Shown: positions 37,757 to 47,434 of the stretch, one piece after another
Numbering within the stretch: position 1 is the first letter of the stretch
How the letters are laid out: the number at the start of each line of letters is the position of its first letter
The notes under the pieces: model-generated
What the model saw: only the letters and a program-made list of their open reading frames with translations
The model's database searches: none
What the model was told of the DNA's origin: nothing
Made by a program: the position numbers and the translations under genes
Assembly (NCBI RefSeq): GCF_042427745.1
Contig: NZ_JBHMFA010000017.1
DNA from: Algibacter miyuki
GTDB taxonomy: Bacteria; Bacteroidota; Bacteroidia; Flavobacteriales; Flavobacteriaceae
Strand: one strand, 5' to 3'
Length of the DNA stretch: 64,000 bases

Positions 37757-38956
37757 ATGAAACCACATTTCCTAAACCACCAAGCGCAAACTACACCTCA
37801 CCCTTTAGCCATGGAGATTTCTCATGCCGAAGGCTCTTATATTTACGATATTAACAACAAACCGTATTTGGACTTTGTTGCAGGTGTTTCTGCCTGCCCT
37901 TTAGGGCACAGACATCCTAAAGTTGTAGAAGCTATTAAAAAACAAGTTGATAAATATTTACACGTTATGGTTTATGGCGAATACATCCAAAAACCAGCCG
38001 TGGAGCTCACCACGCTTCTAGCAAAACACTTACCAAGCTCGTTACAATCCACTTATTTAACTAACTCAGGAACCGAAGCCATTGAAGGCGCTTTAAAATT
38101 AGCCAAACGCACCACTGGCCGAAGTGAAATTATTGCAGCAAATAAAGCATACCATGGCAATACCATGGGCGCCATGAGTGTTATGGGCTTTGAAGAACGT
38201 AAACAAGCCTTCCGACCTTTATTGCCAGATGTTAAGTTTATCGATTTCAATAATGAAGATCACTTAAATAACATCACAAATAAAACGGCCTGTGTTATTT
38301 TAGAAACCATTCAAGGTGGTGCCGGTTTTATAGAACCTAAAAACGGCTATTTAGAAAAAGTAAGAAAACAATGCGATTTAGTTGGTGCCCTTCTTATTTT
38401 AGATGAAATTCAACCTGGATTCGGAAGAACAGGAAAACTCTTTGGTTTTCAACATTACAATTGCATACCCGACATTTTAGTAACCGGAAAAGGTTTAGGA
38501 GGCGGCATGCCCATTGGCGCATTTACGGCTTCGTTAGAGTTAATGACACTCTTACAAGACAATCCCAAATTAGGGCACATAACTACCTTTGGCGGACATC
38601 CAGTAATTGCAGCTTCAGCCTTAGCAACTTTAAAAGAAATTACAGAAACTAATTTGATGCCAGAAGTTATTGAAAAAGAGCAACTTTTTAGGACGTTATT
38701 AGTGCATCCGCTCATAACAGAAATTAGAGGTATCGGTCTTATGTTAGCTATAATAACACCTTCTGATGAGGTTACGAATAACCTGATTCTAAAATGCCAG
38801 GACGCAGGATTAATACTATTTTGGCTACTATTTGAGGCAAAAGCCGTAAGAATATCACCACCTTTAACCATTTCAAATGAAGAAATAGAAAAAGGATGTA
38901 CTATTATTCTGGAAATTCTAGATCAATTACACACTTCAAAAAACCAGTCTAAATAA
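37757..38956 (+). CDS. Class III PLP-dependent aminotransferase (acetylornithine/ornithine type)
   Basis: A 399-residue fold-type I transaminase. It has LTNSGTEAIEGALKLAKR, AYHGNTMGAMSVMG, LILDEIQPGFGRTGKLFGF and the PLP lysine in LVTGKGLGGGMPIG. The family includes ArgD, ornithine and GABA aminotransferases, and the sequence alone does not fix the substrate. It sits 12 bp after the OstA-like gene and is probably in one operon with it. I would not call it argD without other arg genes nearby. Confidence 0.88.
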   Translation: MKPHFLNHQAQTTPHPLAMEISHAEGSYIYDINNKPYLDFVAGVSACPLGHRHPKVVEAIKKQVDKYLHVMVYGEYIQKPAVELTTLLAKHLPSSLQSTYLTNSGTEAIEGALKLAKRTTGRSEIIAANKAYHGNTMGAMSVMGFEERKQAFRPLLPDVKFIDFNNEDHLNNITNKTACVILETIQGGAGFIEPKNGYLEKVRKQCDLVGALLILDEIQPGFGRTGKLFGFQHYNCIPDILVTGKGLGGGMPIGAFTASLELMTLLQDNPKLGHITTFGGHPVIAASALATLKEITETNLMPEVIEKEQLFRTLLVHPLITEIRGIGLMLAIITPSDEVTNNLILKCQDAGLILFWLLFEAKAVRISPPLTISNEEIEKGCTIILEILDQLHTSKNQSK

Positions 38957-39099
38957 CTAAAAATCAAATAACTACAGTCAACATGATTTGTTTTAAAAAA
39001 ATATGTTCATTACTTTGTTAAAAACATTTTCAACAATTTTAGCATAAACAAGATATAGAATGCTAACTTTATTAAAGTAGAAACCTTACAAATGCGCTT

Positions 39100-40491
39100 A
39101 TGGAGTTAGGTCACAACGACAATAATAATTTAACACTTTCCAAATTTGAATCGATGCTTAAAACAAATCATGTTTTGTTTTTCGACTCCGAGGAATTTGA
39201 AAACATCATACATCACTATCTTAACTTGGGAAAAATTGCTTTAGCGAAAAAAGCAATTAAGCTAGGTTTAGACCAACATCCTACATCCGTAAATCTAAAA
39301 TTATTTAAAGTTGAAGTTTACGTTTTTGAGGACAAACTTACCGATGCCAACGACCTGTTAGATGAATTATATAGTATTGACCCCATGAATGAAGAAATCT
39401 ACATTCAAAAAGCCAATATCTTTTCAAAAAAAGACAACCACATTAAAGCTATTGAAGTTTTAAAACAAGCGCTTGAATTAACCGATGATGTTATCGATTT
39501 ATACTCGCTAATTGGTATGGAATATTTATTTCTAGACCAGTTTGAAAATGCTAAAATCAATTTCATGAAATGTCTTGAAAGTGATACAGAAGATTATTCA
39601 GCATTATACAACATCATTTATTGCTTTGAATATTTGAATGAAAACGAAGAAGCAATTACGTATTTAAATCTATTCTTAGACAAAAACCCTTACAGTGAGG
39701 TTGCTTGGCATCAATTAGGTATACAATATTATGCCTTAAAAAAGAACAAAAAAGCCTTAGCTGCTTTTGATTTTGCTATTATTTCCGATGATACTTTTGT
39801 TGGTGCTTATATTGAACGAGGTAAAGTACTAGAAAAACTTGGTCGTTATGAAGATGCCATAGAAAACTACACCCTTACTTTAACTTTAGACGATCCAACT
39901 TCATTTGCTTTATTACATATTGGTTATTGTTATGAAAAGTTAGGAAACGACGAATTAGCACTTCAGTATTATGATAGAACCGTACATGAAGACCCGTTAC
40001 TAGATAAGGGATGGATTGCAATTACAAAATTTTATAACCGAAGAAAAAACTATCAACGTGCCCTTTATTTTATAAATAAAGCCATCAATATAGATTCGGA
40101 AAATGTAACTTATTGGAAACTTTACTCTCAAATAAATCAACGTTTAAGCTTTTTTGAAGAAGCCGAACGCGGATTTAAAAAAACCTTAGAATTAGGGAAT
40201 TACGAACTAAACACCTGGCTCTCTCGCGGTGATTTACTAATAAAATTAGGAGAACCTGATGCCGCTATTGATAATTTTGAACAAGCCGTGGAATTTCATC
40301 CAGATACCGCAGAGTTAGAATACAGATTAGCTGGTTTATATTTAGCCTTAAACGAAAGTAATAAAGCGGAATTCCATCTAAAAAATGCCTTTAAATTAAA
40401 TGAAGATTATAGCTTTATCTTAGAGGAACTTTTTCCGGAGGTTTACCACATGGTTTCAGTACAAAGTTTAATCAAACAAAATTCTAAGTAA
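39100..40491 (+). CDS. Tetratricopeptide repeat protein
   Basis: A 463-residue soluble protein made almost wholly of TPR units (about ten or more 34-residue repeats, e.g. ALELTDDVIDLYSLIGMEY and GRYEDAIENYTLTLTLDDP). It has no signal peptide and no catalytic motif, so it probably works as a protein-interaction scaffold in the cytoplasm. It stands between the aminotransferase and the DUF368 pair on the same strand. Its role is unknown. Confidence 0.88.
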   Translation: MELGHNDNNNLTLSKFESMLKTNHVLFFDSEEFENIIHHYLNLGKIALAKKAIKLGLDQHPTSVNLKLFKVEVYVFEDKLTDANDLLDELYSIDPMNEEIYIQKANIFSKKDNHIKAIEVLKQALELTDDVIDLYSLIGMEYLFLDQFENAKINFMKCLESDTEDYSALYNIIYCFEYLNENEEAITYLNLFLDKNPYSEVAWHQLGIQYYALKKNKKALAAFDFAIISDDTFVGAYIERGKVLEKLGRYEDAIENYTLTLTLDDPTSFALLHIGYCYEKLGNDELALQYYDRTVHEDPLLDKGWIAITKFYNRRKNYQRALYFINKAINIDSENVTYWKLYSQINQRLSFFEEAERGFKKTLELGNYELNTWLSRGDLLIKLGEPDAAIDNFEQAVEFHPDTAELEYRLAGLYLALNESNKAEFHLKNAFKLNEDYSFILEELFPEVYHMVSVQSLIKQNSK

Positions 40492-40527
40492 GTTTTACAA
40501 ATTATAATCCTTTTTCATTAAAATACA

Positions 40528-40535
40528 TACCTTTG
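40528..40535 (+). promoter_or_regulatory. Candidate -7 box for the DUF368 pair
   Basis: TACCTTTG matches TAnnTTTG and lies 24 nt before the first DUF368 ATG. No good -33 match. Confidence 0.4.
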
Positions 40536-40559
40536 GTTTTTGATTAAACAACCAAAAAC

Positions 40560-41480
40560 ATGCAAAGACGATTTAAAGATTATTTAATTATTTCGCTTAA
40601 AGGACTCGCTATGGGTGCTGCCGATGCCGTCCCAGGCGTTTCTGGAGGAACCATCGCTTTTATTTCAGGTATCTACGAAGAGTTAATTAATAGTATTAGC
40701 AACATCAATGCTTCCTTAATTAAAACCCTTTTCAGTAAAGGCATTAAACCATTTTGGCAACAACTTAACGGTAACTTTTTACTGTCGCTTTTAGCTGGTA
40801 TTATGGTGAGTTTTATGTCGGTGATGCGTTTGGCTAAATATCTTTTAGAAAATCATCCAGTGCTTATCTGGTCTTTCTTTTTCGGTCTCATTGTGGCCAG
40901 TATATTTTTCGTTGGAAAACAAATTCAGAAATGGAATATCCCAGTTATTATCAGTTTAATAGCCGGAGCATTTATAGCTTTTTACATTACAACACTTCCA
41001 GCTTCAACCAATAATGATAATCCTTGGTTTCTATTTATTGCAGGAGCTATAGCTATTTGTGCTATGATTTTACCTGGTATTTCAGGTGCCTTTATTTTAA
41101 TTATTCTAGGGGCTTATAAAGCTTTAAGCGATGCTTTTCATGATTTCGATATAAAAAAAATATTCATTTTTGCCGGTGGTGCTTTAGTTGGACTGCTTAG
41201 TTTTAGTCATTTATTAAAATGGCTTTTCAAACATTACCATAACATTACTCTAGCTGTGCTTACAGGATTTATTTTTGGGTCCTTGAACAAAGTTTGGCCA
41301 TGGAAAAAAACCTTAACTTGGCATACCAACTCCGAAGGTATTAAATCGGCTGTGCTGCAAGAAAGCATCTCGCCGTTTTCATTCGATGGAAATAATCAAT
41401 TAGTTTTTTCAATAATCTTAATGATTCTAGGTTTTTTAACTATTTTTATTCTTGAAAAAGTAGGGAACAAAAAACAATAA
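40560..41480 (+). CDS. DUF368 (PopT-type) membrane protein, copy 1
   Basis: A 306-residue inner membrane protein with eight or so hydrophobic segments. Its two family signatures are GAADAVPGVSGGTIAF near residues 18-33 and GAIAICAMILPGISGAFIL in the second half. DUF368 proteins have been linked to undecaprenyl-phosphate translocation (PopT) in other bacteria. That this copy acts the same way is inferred. Its stop codon overlaps the start of the next gene by one base, indicating tight translational coupling. Confidence 0.9.
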   Translation: MQRRFKDYLIISLKGLAMGAADAVPGVSGGTIAFISGIYEELINSISNINASLIKTLFSKGIKPFWQQLNGNFLLSLLAGIMVSFMSVMRLAKYLLENHPVLIWSFFFGLIVASIFFVGKQIQKWNIPVIISLIAGAFIAFYITTLPASTNNDNPWFLFIAGAIAICAMILPGISGAFILIILGAYKALSDAFHDFDIKKIFIFAGGALVGLLSFSHLLKWLFKHYHNITLAVLTGFIFGSLNKVWPWKKTLTWHTNSEGIKSAVLQESISPFSFDGNNQLVFSIILMILGFLTIFILEKVGNKKQ

Positions 41481-42496
41481 TGGAAAGTACCAGAACACTT
41501 ACCGATAAAATTTTTCTAATCTTAAAAGGATTAGGAATGGGCGCTGCCAATAAAGTGCCTGGTATTTCTGGTGGTGTTGTGGCCTTTGTAGCAGGTTTTT
41601 ACGAAGAGTTTATTTATTCGCTAAAAAAGGTTAATGGTAAAGCCTTTAAATTACTAATCAACGGTAGGTTTAAAAGTTTTTTCAACTACATTAACGGCCG
41701 ATTTTTAAGTTTGCTTTTCTTTGGAATGATAGTGAGCTATTTTAGCGTTTCTAAACTACTCGACTATCTTATTAAACACTACGAGCTCTTTGTTTGGAGC
41801 GTATTCTTCGGGATGATTATCGGCTCTATTTATTACATCAATAAAGATTTTAAAGATTGGAACTACCAAACCTATCTGGTTTTAGCTCTTGGAATTGCTC
41901 TTGGCGTCGGTATTAGTTTTTTAAATCCCGCCAAGGAAAATGACAACCTTTGGTTTGTGTTTTTTTGTGGTATTATTAGTGTTTCGGGGATGACACTTCC
42001 TGGCTTTTCAGGATCATTCATTCTTATTCTATTGGGGAATTATGTACTTCTTTTAGTCGATTCGGTAAATGCTTTAAATGACACCTTCGTTGATATTATT
42101 AACGGAAATTTTAATTTCATCAGCAATCCCAAACGTGTAAGAATGTTGCAAGTTCTAGCCATTTTCACCTTAGGTTCTATTACTGGCTTAGTTACTTTTT
42201 CGCACGTATTAAGTTATATACTCGATCGCTATAAAAGCATTACAACATCGGCCATTATAGGGTTTATTGTTGGCTCTTTAGGCGTGGTATGGCCATGGAA
42301 AAAAACCATTTACAAACTCACAGAAAATGGCAGTTTTATATTCGATTCAACAGGATCTAAAGTGGTACTAAACTACCAACGTTTTATTCCCGATTTAACA
42401 ACAAATACTTTTATAGCCATAGGCTTCGTTCTATTCGGCATAGCACTTGTTTTAGGTTTAGAATGGTATGGTAACCGCACACGATATTCAAAATAA
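41480..42496 (+). CDS. DUF368 (PopT-type) membrane protein, copy 2
   Basis: A 338-residue paralogue of the upstream gene, with the matching signatures GAANKVPGISGGVVAFVAG and GMTLPGFSGSFILILLG. The two share the same arrangement and several identical blocks but clearly differ in sequence, so the duplication is old. They overlap by one base (TAATG). A tandem pair suggests a heteromer or different substrate preferences, but there is no direct evidence. Confidence 0.9.
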   Translation: MESTRTLTDKIFLILKGLGMGAANKVPGISGGVVAFVAGFYEEFIYSLKKVNGKAFKLLINGRFKSFFNYINGRFLSLLFFGMIVSYFSVSKLLDYLIKHYELFVWSVFFGMIIGSIYYINKDFKDWNYQTYLVLALGIALGVGISFLNPAKENDNLWFVFFCGIISVSGMTLPGFSGSFILILLGNYVLLLVDSVNALNDTFVDIINGNFNFISNPKRVRMLQVLAIFTLGSITGLVTFSHVLSYILDRYKSITTSAIIGFIVGSLGVVWPWKKTIYKLTENGSFIFDSTGSKVVLNYQRFIPDLTTNTFIAIGFVLFGIALVLGLEWYGNRTRYSK

Positions 42497-42518
42497 TAAA
42501 TTTAAAAAAATCAATCAA

Positions 42519-43256
42519 GTGAATAAATTAGGGCTTTTAGGAAAAAACATTTCATATTCATTTTCAAAAAATTATTTTAAAGAAAAGTTTGAAAACGAAA
42601 AAATTACGGATACTACATACGAGAATTTCGACTTAGAAAGCATCGATCTCTTTCCTTCAATTATAGAAAACACAAAGAACATCAAAGGCATAAACGTAAC
42701 TATACCTTACAAAGAAGCCGTGATGCCTTTTCTTGACAAAATCAATAAAAAAGCAAAAGCTATTGGCGCTGTAAACACGATTAAGGTGACTAAAAAAGGT
42801 AAACTTGTGGGTTACAATACCGACTGTTATGGCTTCAAAAATACGTTAAAACCTTTTTTGAAATCGCAGCATAAAAAAGCATTAATATTAGGTACTGGCG
42901 GCGCAAGTAAAGCTGTTGCTTATAGTCTAGGCGAATTAGGTATCGATTACAAATATGTATCTCGAAAACAATCTGAAGGTGTTGGTTTTACATACAGTAA
43001 CCTTTCCGAAGCTATAATTTCCGAACATCAAGTTATTGTAAACTGTACACCTTTAGGCACGTTTCCCGACGTTGACCAATGTGCAGATATTCCGTATAAC
43101 GGGATTACAAATGAGCATATTTTGTTCGATTTAATTTACAATCCCGATCAAACTAAATTCTTAAAACACGGTAAAGATCGCGGTGCAACAACCATTAACG
43201 GGCTAAACATGCTAAAACTACAAGCCGAAAAATCTTGGTCTATTTGGGATTTATAA
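42519..43256 (+). CDS. aroE: Shikimate dehydrogenase
   Basis: NADPH-dependent 3-dehydroshikimate reductase of aromatic amino acid synthesis. Starting at GTG 42519 gives 245 residues with the usual LGLLGKNISYSFSK N-terminus. The longer frame from ATG 42468 overlaps the DUF368 gene by 29 bp and adds an unrelated tail. The catalytic Lys lies in NVTIPYKE, the substrate Asp in NTDCYGF, and the NADP-binding LGTGGASKAVAYSL and the C-terminal NGLNML motif are present. It is cotranscribed with the upstream DUF368 genes. Confidence 0.93.
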   Translation: MNKLGLLGKNISYSFSKNYFKEKFENEKITDTTYENFDLESIDLFPSIIENTKNIKGINVTIPYKEAVMPFLDKINKKAKAIGAVNTIKVTKKGKLVGYNTDCYGFKNTLKPFLKSQHKKALILGTGGASKAVAYSLGELGIDYKYVSRKQSEGVGFTYSNLSEAIISEHQVIVNCTPLGTFPDVDQCADIPYNGITNEHILFDLIYNPDQTKFLKHGKDRGATTINGLNMLKLQAEKSWSIWDL

Positions 43257-43345
43257 AAAATATCACCAACTAAGCCTTTGTAAATAATAGACTTGTTAGT
43301 ATCTTTAAAGTCTAGAGTATAAACAACGAACCTAAACATTTTAAA

Positions 43346-45331
43346 ATGTCTGAATTAAACAAGCTTAACGCGGAAGATGCCGAAAATGCAAATCCGATAG
43401 AAAGTTCCCCTCAATCTTCTGAAACCGTAACTCCTGAAAACACACCTTCGGAAGAAACTTCGGTTACAGAAAGTACCGCTACTGAAACACCAGAACTAGT
43501 GGCTGTTGATACTCCAGAGGTATCAAATGAAGATGATGAAGTGCTTAACGAGATTGAAGAATCTAACGCGGAAGACGCCGAAGATGAAGGCAATAAGGAC
43601 AGACATAGCATTGAAGTTAAGGAATACGATAGCATGTCGTTAGAAGGCTTAGCTATAGAGTTGGAAAAATTGGTGCAATCGCAAAAAGTTCAGGCTATAA
43701 AATCTCATGTAGATGGTATAAATGCTGAATTTAAAACCCAATATCAAGCTTTAGTTGATGAAAAAAAGGAAGAATTTTTAAATGATGGCGGTAATGAAAT
43801 TGATTTTTATTATTCGTCACCAGTAGAAAAACGCTATAAAGCCGCTTATCGGGAATATCGCAATAAGTTAAACGACCATTATAAAAGTTTAGAAAAAAAC
43901 TTAAAGCAAAATCTAACCGATAAATTAGAAATTATCGAGGAGCTTAAAGGGTTAATTAATGTTGAAGAAAACATAAACACGACTTACAAACACTTCAAGG
44001 AATTGCAAGAACGTTGGAGAACAACAGGGCCAATTCCGCGTGATAAATACAATAATGCTTGGAATAGTTACCACCACCATACGGAGTTATTTTACGATTT
44101 TTTACACCTAAACAGAGATTTACGTGATTTAGATTTCAAACATAATTTAGAGAAAAAATTATTAATTATTGAGCGTGCCGAAGAACTAACCAAAGACGAT
44201 AACGTGATGCGATCGTTTAGAGAGTTACAAGAATTGCACAAAATGTGGAAGGAAGAACTTGGACCAGTAGGCAAAGAACATCGTGAAGTTATATGGGACC
44301 GTTTTAAAGCAGCCACTAAAATAATTAATGATAAACGCCAAGTTTATTACAAAGAAATTGATAAAGTTTACGAGGTTAACTTAGAAACCAAACTTGAAAT
44401 TATTGCTCAAATAAATAATATTGCTCAAAAAACAGGTGGTTCGCATAGCGAATGGCAAAAGCGTATAAAATATATTGAAGAATTACGCAACCTATTTTTC
44501 AAAGCAGGAAAAGTGCCATTGAAAGTTAACGAGGAAACTTGGGCCAAGTTTAAAGATGGCGTTAGAACTTTCAACAGAAACAAAAACGCTTATTATAAAG
44601 ATCTAAAAAAGGAGCAATATACAAACTTACAAAAGAAGCTTGATTTAATAAAAATAGCCGAAGACAATAAGGATAGTGAAGATACCGCTGTAACCACACC
44701 GTTGATGAAAAAAATTCAGAACGAGTGGAAAAAAATTGGTCATGTACCAAGAAAAGATAGCGACAAAATTTGGAAACAATTTAAAGGCGCTTGTAACCAT
44801 TATTTTGATAAAATACACGCTAAACGTAACGCGGTAAGCCAAGAACATGTAGAGGCTTTCAACAAAAAAGCAGCGCTAATCGAAACGCTTAAAGCGGTTG
44901 AACCTACAGATGATAAAGATGCCGATATTGCAGTAATTAAAGCGCATATTAACACCTGGAAAGATTTAGGACGTGTACCAAACGACAAACGCTATATTGA
45001 AGATAAGTTTCAGAAAACCATTGACGATTTATTATCCAATTTAAAAATGGATAAAAATGAAATTGAAATGATTAAGTATGAAAATAAGCTAGATAGCCTA
45101 ACATCTGCCGATGGTGACACTAGAAACTTAGATAACGAACGCTCTTTTATCCGTAAAAAAATGGATGAAGTTAAAGCACAAATTAATCAATTAGAAAACA
45201 ATTTACAGTTTTTTACTAATGTTGATGAGGATAATCCGCTTGTAAAAGACGTTCATAATAATATAAAAGCTCACAGATCATCTTTAGAACTTTTAAAAAC
45301 GAAACTAGTAAAAATCAAAAACATGTATTAA
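43346..45331 (+). CDS. DUF349 coiled-coil protein
   Basis: A 661-residue cytoplasmic protein. The first ~90 residues are acidic and low-complexity (Ser/Thr/Glu-rich, probably disordered). The rest is several DUF349 units with repeated WRTTGPIPRDKYNNAW-, MWKEELGPVGKEHRE- and WKKIGHVPRKDSDKIW-type motifs, predicted to be long helices or coiled coils. The function of this widespread Bacteroidota family is not known. It is followed by a bidirectional terminator. Confidence 0.9.
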   Translation: MSELNKLNAEDAENANPIESSPQSSETVTPENTPSEETSVTESTATETPELVAVDTPEVSNEDDEVLNEIEESNAEDAEDEGNKDRHSIEVKEYDSMSLEGLAIELEKLVQSQKVQAIKSHVDGINAEFKTQYQALVDEKKEEFLNDGGNEIDFYYSSPVEKRYKAAYREYRNKLNDHYKSLEKNLKQNLTDKLEIIEELKGLINVEENINTTYKHFKELQERWRTTGPIPRDKYNNAWNSYHHHTELFYDFLHLNRDLRDLDFKHNLEKKLLIIERAEELTKDDNVMRSFRELQELHKMWKEELGPVGKEHREVIWDRFKAATKIINDKRQVYYKEIDKVYEVNLETKLEIIAQINNIAQKTGGSHSEWQKRIKYIEELRNLFFKAGKVPLKVNEETWAKFKDGVRTFNRNKNAYYKDLKKEQYTNLQKKLDLIKIAEDNKDSEDTAVTTPLMKKIQNEWKKIGHVPRKDSDKIWKQFKGACNHYFDKIHAKRNAVSQEHVEAFNKKAALIETLKAVEPTDDKDADIAVIKAHINTWKDLGRVPNDKRYIEDKFQKTIDDLLSNLKMDKNEIEMIKYENKLDSLTSADGDTRNLDNERSFIRKKMDEVKAQINQLENNLQFFTNVDEDNPLVKDVHNNIKAHRSSLELLKTKLVKIKNMY

Positions 45332-45370
45332 CATTTTTTGATTCCGTTTTTTATAAACGTAACTCCATAA

Positions 45371-45407
45371 AAAAAACTCCGATTGGCTTATACCATCGGA
45401 GTTTTTT
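45371..45407. terminator. Bidirectional intrinsic terminator
   Basis: AAAACTCCGAT and ATCGGAGTTTT form an 11-bp stem between the convergent DUF349 and proA genes, with A/T tracts on both sides. Confidence 0.9.
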
Positions 45408-45450
45408 GTTTTATATATTTTAGGACTTACCTTAAATTAAATGTTGGTTT

Positions 45451-46650
45451 CTAAACACGAACCTGTCCATCACCAAAAACATAATATTTATTGGTTACCA
45501 ATTCTTTTAAACCTAATGGTCCACGGTGGTGCAACTTATCGGTACTAATAGCAAGCTCTGCACCTACACCAATTTGTCCGCCATCGGTAAAACGCGTTGA
45601 TGCATTTTGATACACCACAGCACAATCTACCTGTTCCATGAATTTTTTAGCAATATCAGTGTTTGTCGTCATCACTGTAGCCGAATGTCCACCAGAATAT
45701 TCGTTTATTTTATCAATAGCTTCAAAAACAGAATTTACTGTACCAATACAGCATTTCATTTCTAAAAATTCTTGATACCAAATCGAATTATCGGTTATAA
45801 GTTCTTCATTAGTTAAAATGTTTTTTGTTTCTTCATCAACTAAAACCTCTACGCCGCTATCCTTTAAAATTTCATTTAAATTTAAAATTCTACCTGCATA
45901 ATCAGGCAATTTTTTACTCACTAAAATTTTATCTAAAGCATTACAAGCCGATATTTTCTGAGTTTTAGCATTTAAAATGACTTCAATAGTTTGTTTCCAA
46001 TCGGCAGCTTCATCCACATATAAAAAGTTATTACCGCGTCCGCTTACTAAAACAGCACACTTAGCATGCTCGTTTACAAACTTAATAAGTTGCTCGCCAC
46101 CTCGAGGTACAATTAAATCGAGTTGCTCGGTAGGGTTTCTTAAAAACTCCTGAGTTTCCGTTCTATTCATGGTCAACATTTGAATATAATCGGTGCTCAA
46201 ATCATGTTCTTCTAATGCCATGTGCCAAAGTTTTACAATGGCTGTATTACTGTGTACGGCTTCTTTACCGCCTTTAAGCAGTATTTTGTTATTGGCTTTA
46301 AAAGCAAGTACTGTAGCTTCTACGGTTACGTCTGGTCTAGATTCGTAAATAATCATAATAGTTCCAAACGGCGCTGTTTTATTAATAACATCTAAACCAT
46401 TATCAAACTCTTTTCTACTGATTATTTTATTCACAGGATCCTCTTGTGCGCGAACCACTTGTATTGCCGTAATCATACCATCAACCTTATCTTTATTCAA
46501 AATTAGGCGATCGTACATGGCTTGATCTTCTTGATTAAAAGCCTCTATATCTTTTTTATTCGCATTTAGTAAAGCATCTTGATGTTCCTTTAAAAGAACC
46601 TCCATACTTTTTAATACGCTATTTTTTATTTTTTCTGATAATAATTCCAT
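45451..46650 (-). CDS. proA: Glutamate-5-semialdehyde dehydrogenase
   Basis: Reduces gamma-glutamyl phosphate to glutamate semialdehyde in proline synthesis. The 399 residues match the family. The substrate/NADP region PFGTIMIIYESRPDVT and the catalytic Cys in KISACNALDK near residue 178 are present, as are LLKGGKEAVHSN and the C-terminal GLKELVTNKYYV. It is the last gene of the operon, 12 bp after proB. Confidence 0.97.
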   Translation of the reverse strand: MELLSEKIKNSVLKSMEVLLKEHQDALLNANKKDIEAFNQEDQAMYDRLILNKDKVDGMITAIQVVRAQEDPVNKIISRKEFDNGLDVINKTAPFGTIMIIYESRPDVTVEATVLAFKANNKILLKGGKEAVHSNTAIVKLWHMALEEHDLSTDYIQMLTMNRTETQEFLRNPTEQLDLIVPRGGEQLIKFVNEHAKCAVLVSGRGNNFLYVDEAADWKQTIEVILNAKTQKISACNALDKILVSKKLPDYAGRILNLNEILKDSGVEVLVDEETKNILTNEELITDNSIWYQEFLEMKCCIGTVNSVFEAIDKINEYSGGHSATVMTTNTDIAKKFMEQVDCAVVYQNASTRFTDGGQIGVGAELAISTDKLHHRGPLGLKELVTNKYYVFGDGQVRV

Positions 46651-46662
46651 TTTCTCTTTTTT

Positions 46663-47433
46663 TTAAAGTGACACTTTTGTGCCTACAGCTTTTCCATCTA
46701 TAATATCGATAATGGTGTTATCACTTTTTCCATTAGCAATATAAGTTGGAATGTTGTTGGCAGCAGTTTGTTGGGCATAATCTAATTTAGAACCCATTCC
46801 GCCACGGCCTTCTCCTTCACCTTTATTATTGTCCTGAATGTATTTATCGAGATCGTCTCCCGGGTCTACATTTTTAATTAAATCACTACTTGCAGATTCT
46901 GGATGCCCTGTATAAAGCCCATCTATATCGGTTAAAATAATAAGTTTATCTGCATTGATTAGCTGTGCGATTAAACTCGCTAACTCATCATTATCGGAAA
47001 ACATAGACATGGTTACCGATACAGCATCATCTTCATTAGCTATAGGAATAACGCCTTCTGAAAGTAAACCTTCGCAACAGTTAATCATGTTTTGTCTGTG
47101 AACTCCTGGGCTAAAATCCCGTTTTGTAGGTAGTACTTGCGCACATTTCATTCCATAATCATGAAAAATATCATAATAAAGACGCATCATTCTTGGTTGC
47201 CCAATGGATGAATAGACTTGGCGTCGTACTGTTTTATCTTTGATTTTAGATTTTCCTAAAACCTCTTTTCCTGCAATAGCTGAACCTGAAGACACTAATA
47301 TCGTCATGATATCACGTTCATAAAGTTCTGCTATCTGTTTTACTAATCGTCTTAAAACTGGTCTTACAATTCTATTATCTTTGTTGGTCATTACATTTGT
47401 ACCAACCTTAATAACTATTCTTTGTTTGTGCAT
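46663..47433 (-). CDS. proB: Glutamate 5-kinase without PUA domain
   Basis: Phosphorylates glutamate with ATP in the first step of proline synthesis. At 256 residues it has only the amino-acid kinase domain (VIKVGTNVM, SSGSAIAGKEVL, ILTDIDGLYTGHP, GMGSKLDYAQQTA) and lacks the C-terminal PUA domain found in E. coli ProB. It lies 1 bp after proC and 12 bp before proA. Confidence 0.96.
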   Translation of the reverse strand: MHKQRIVIKVGTNVMTNKDNRIVRPVLRRLVKQIAELYERDIMTILVSSGSAIAGKEVLGKSKIKDKTVRRQVYSSIGQPRMMRLYYDIFHDYGMKCAQVLPTKRDFSPGVHRQNMINCCEGLLSEGVIPIANEDDAVSVTMSMFSDNDELASLIAQLINADKLIILTDIDGLYTGHPESASSDLIKNVDPGDDLDKYIQDNNKGEGEGRGGMGSKLDYAQQTAANNIPTYIANGKSDNTIIDIIDGKAVGTKVSL

Positions 47434-47434
47434 T

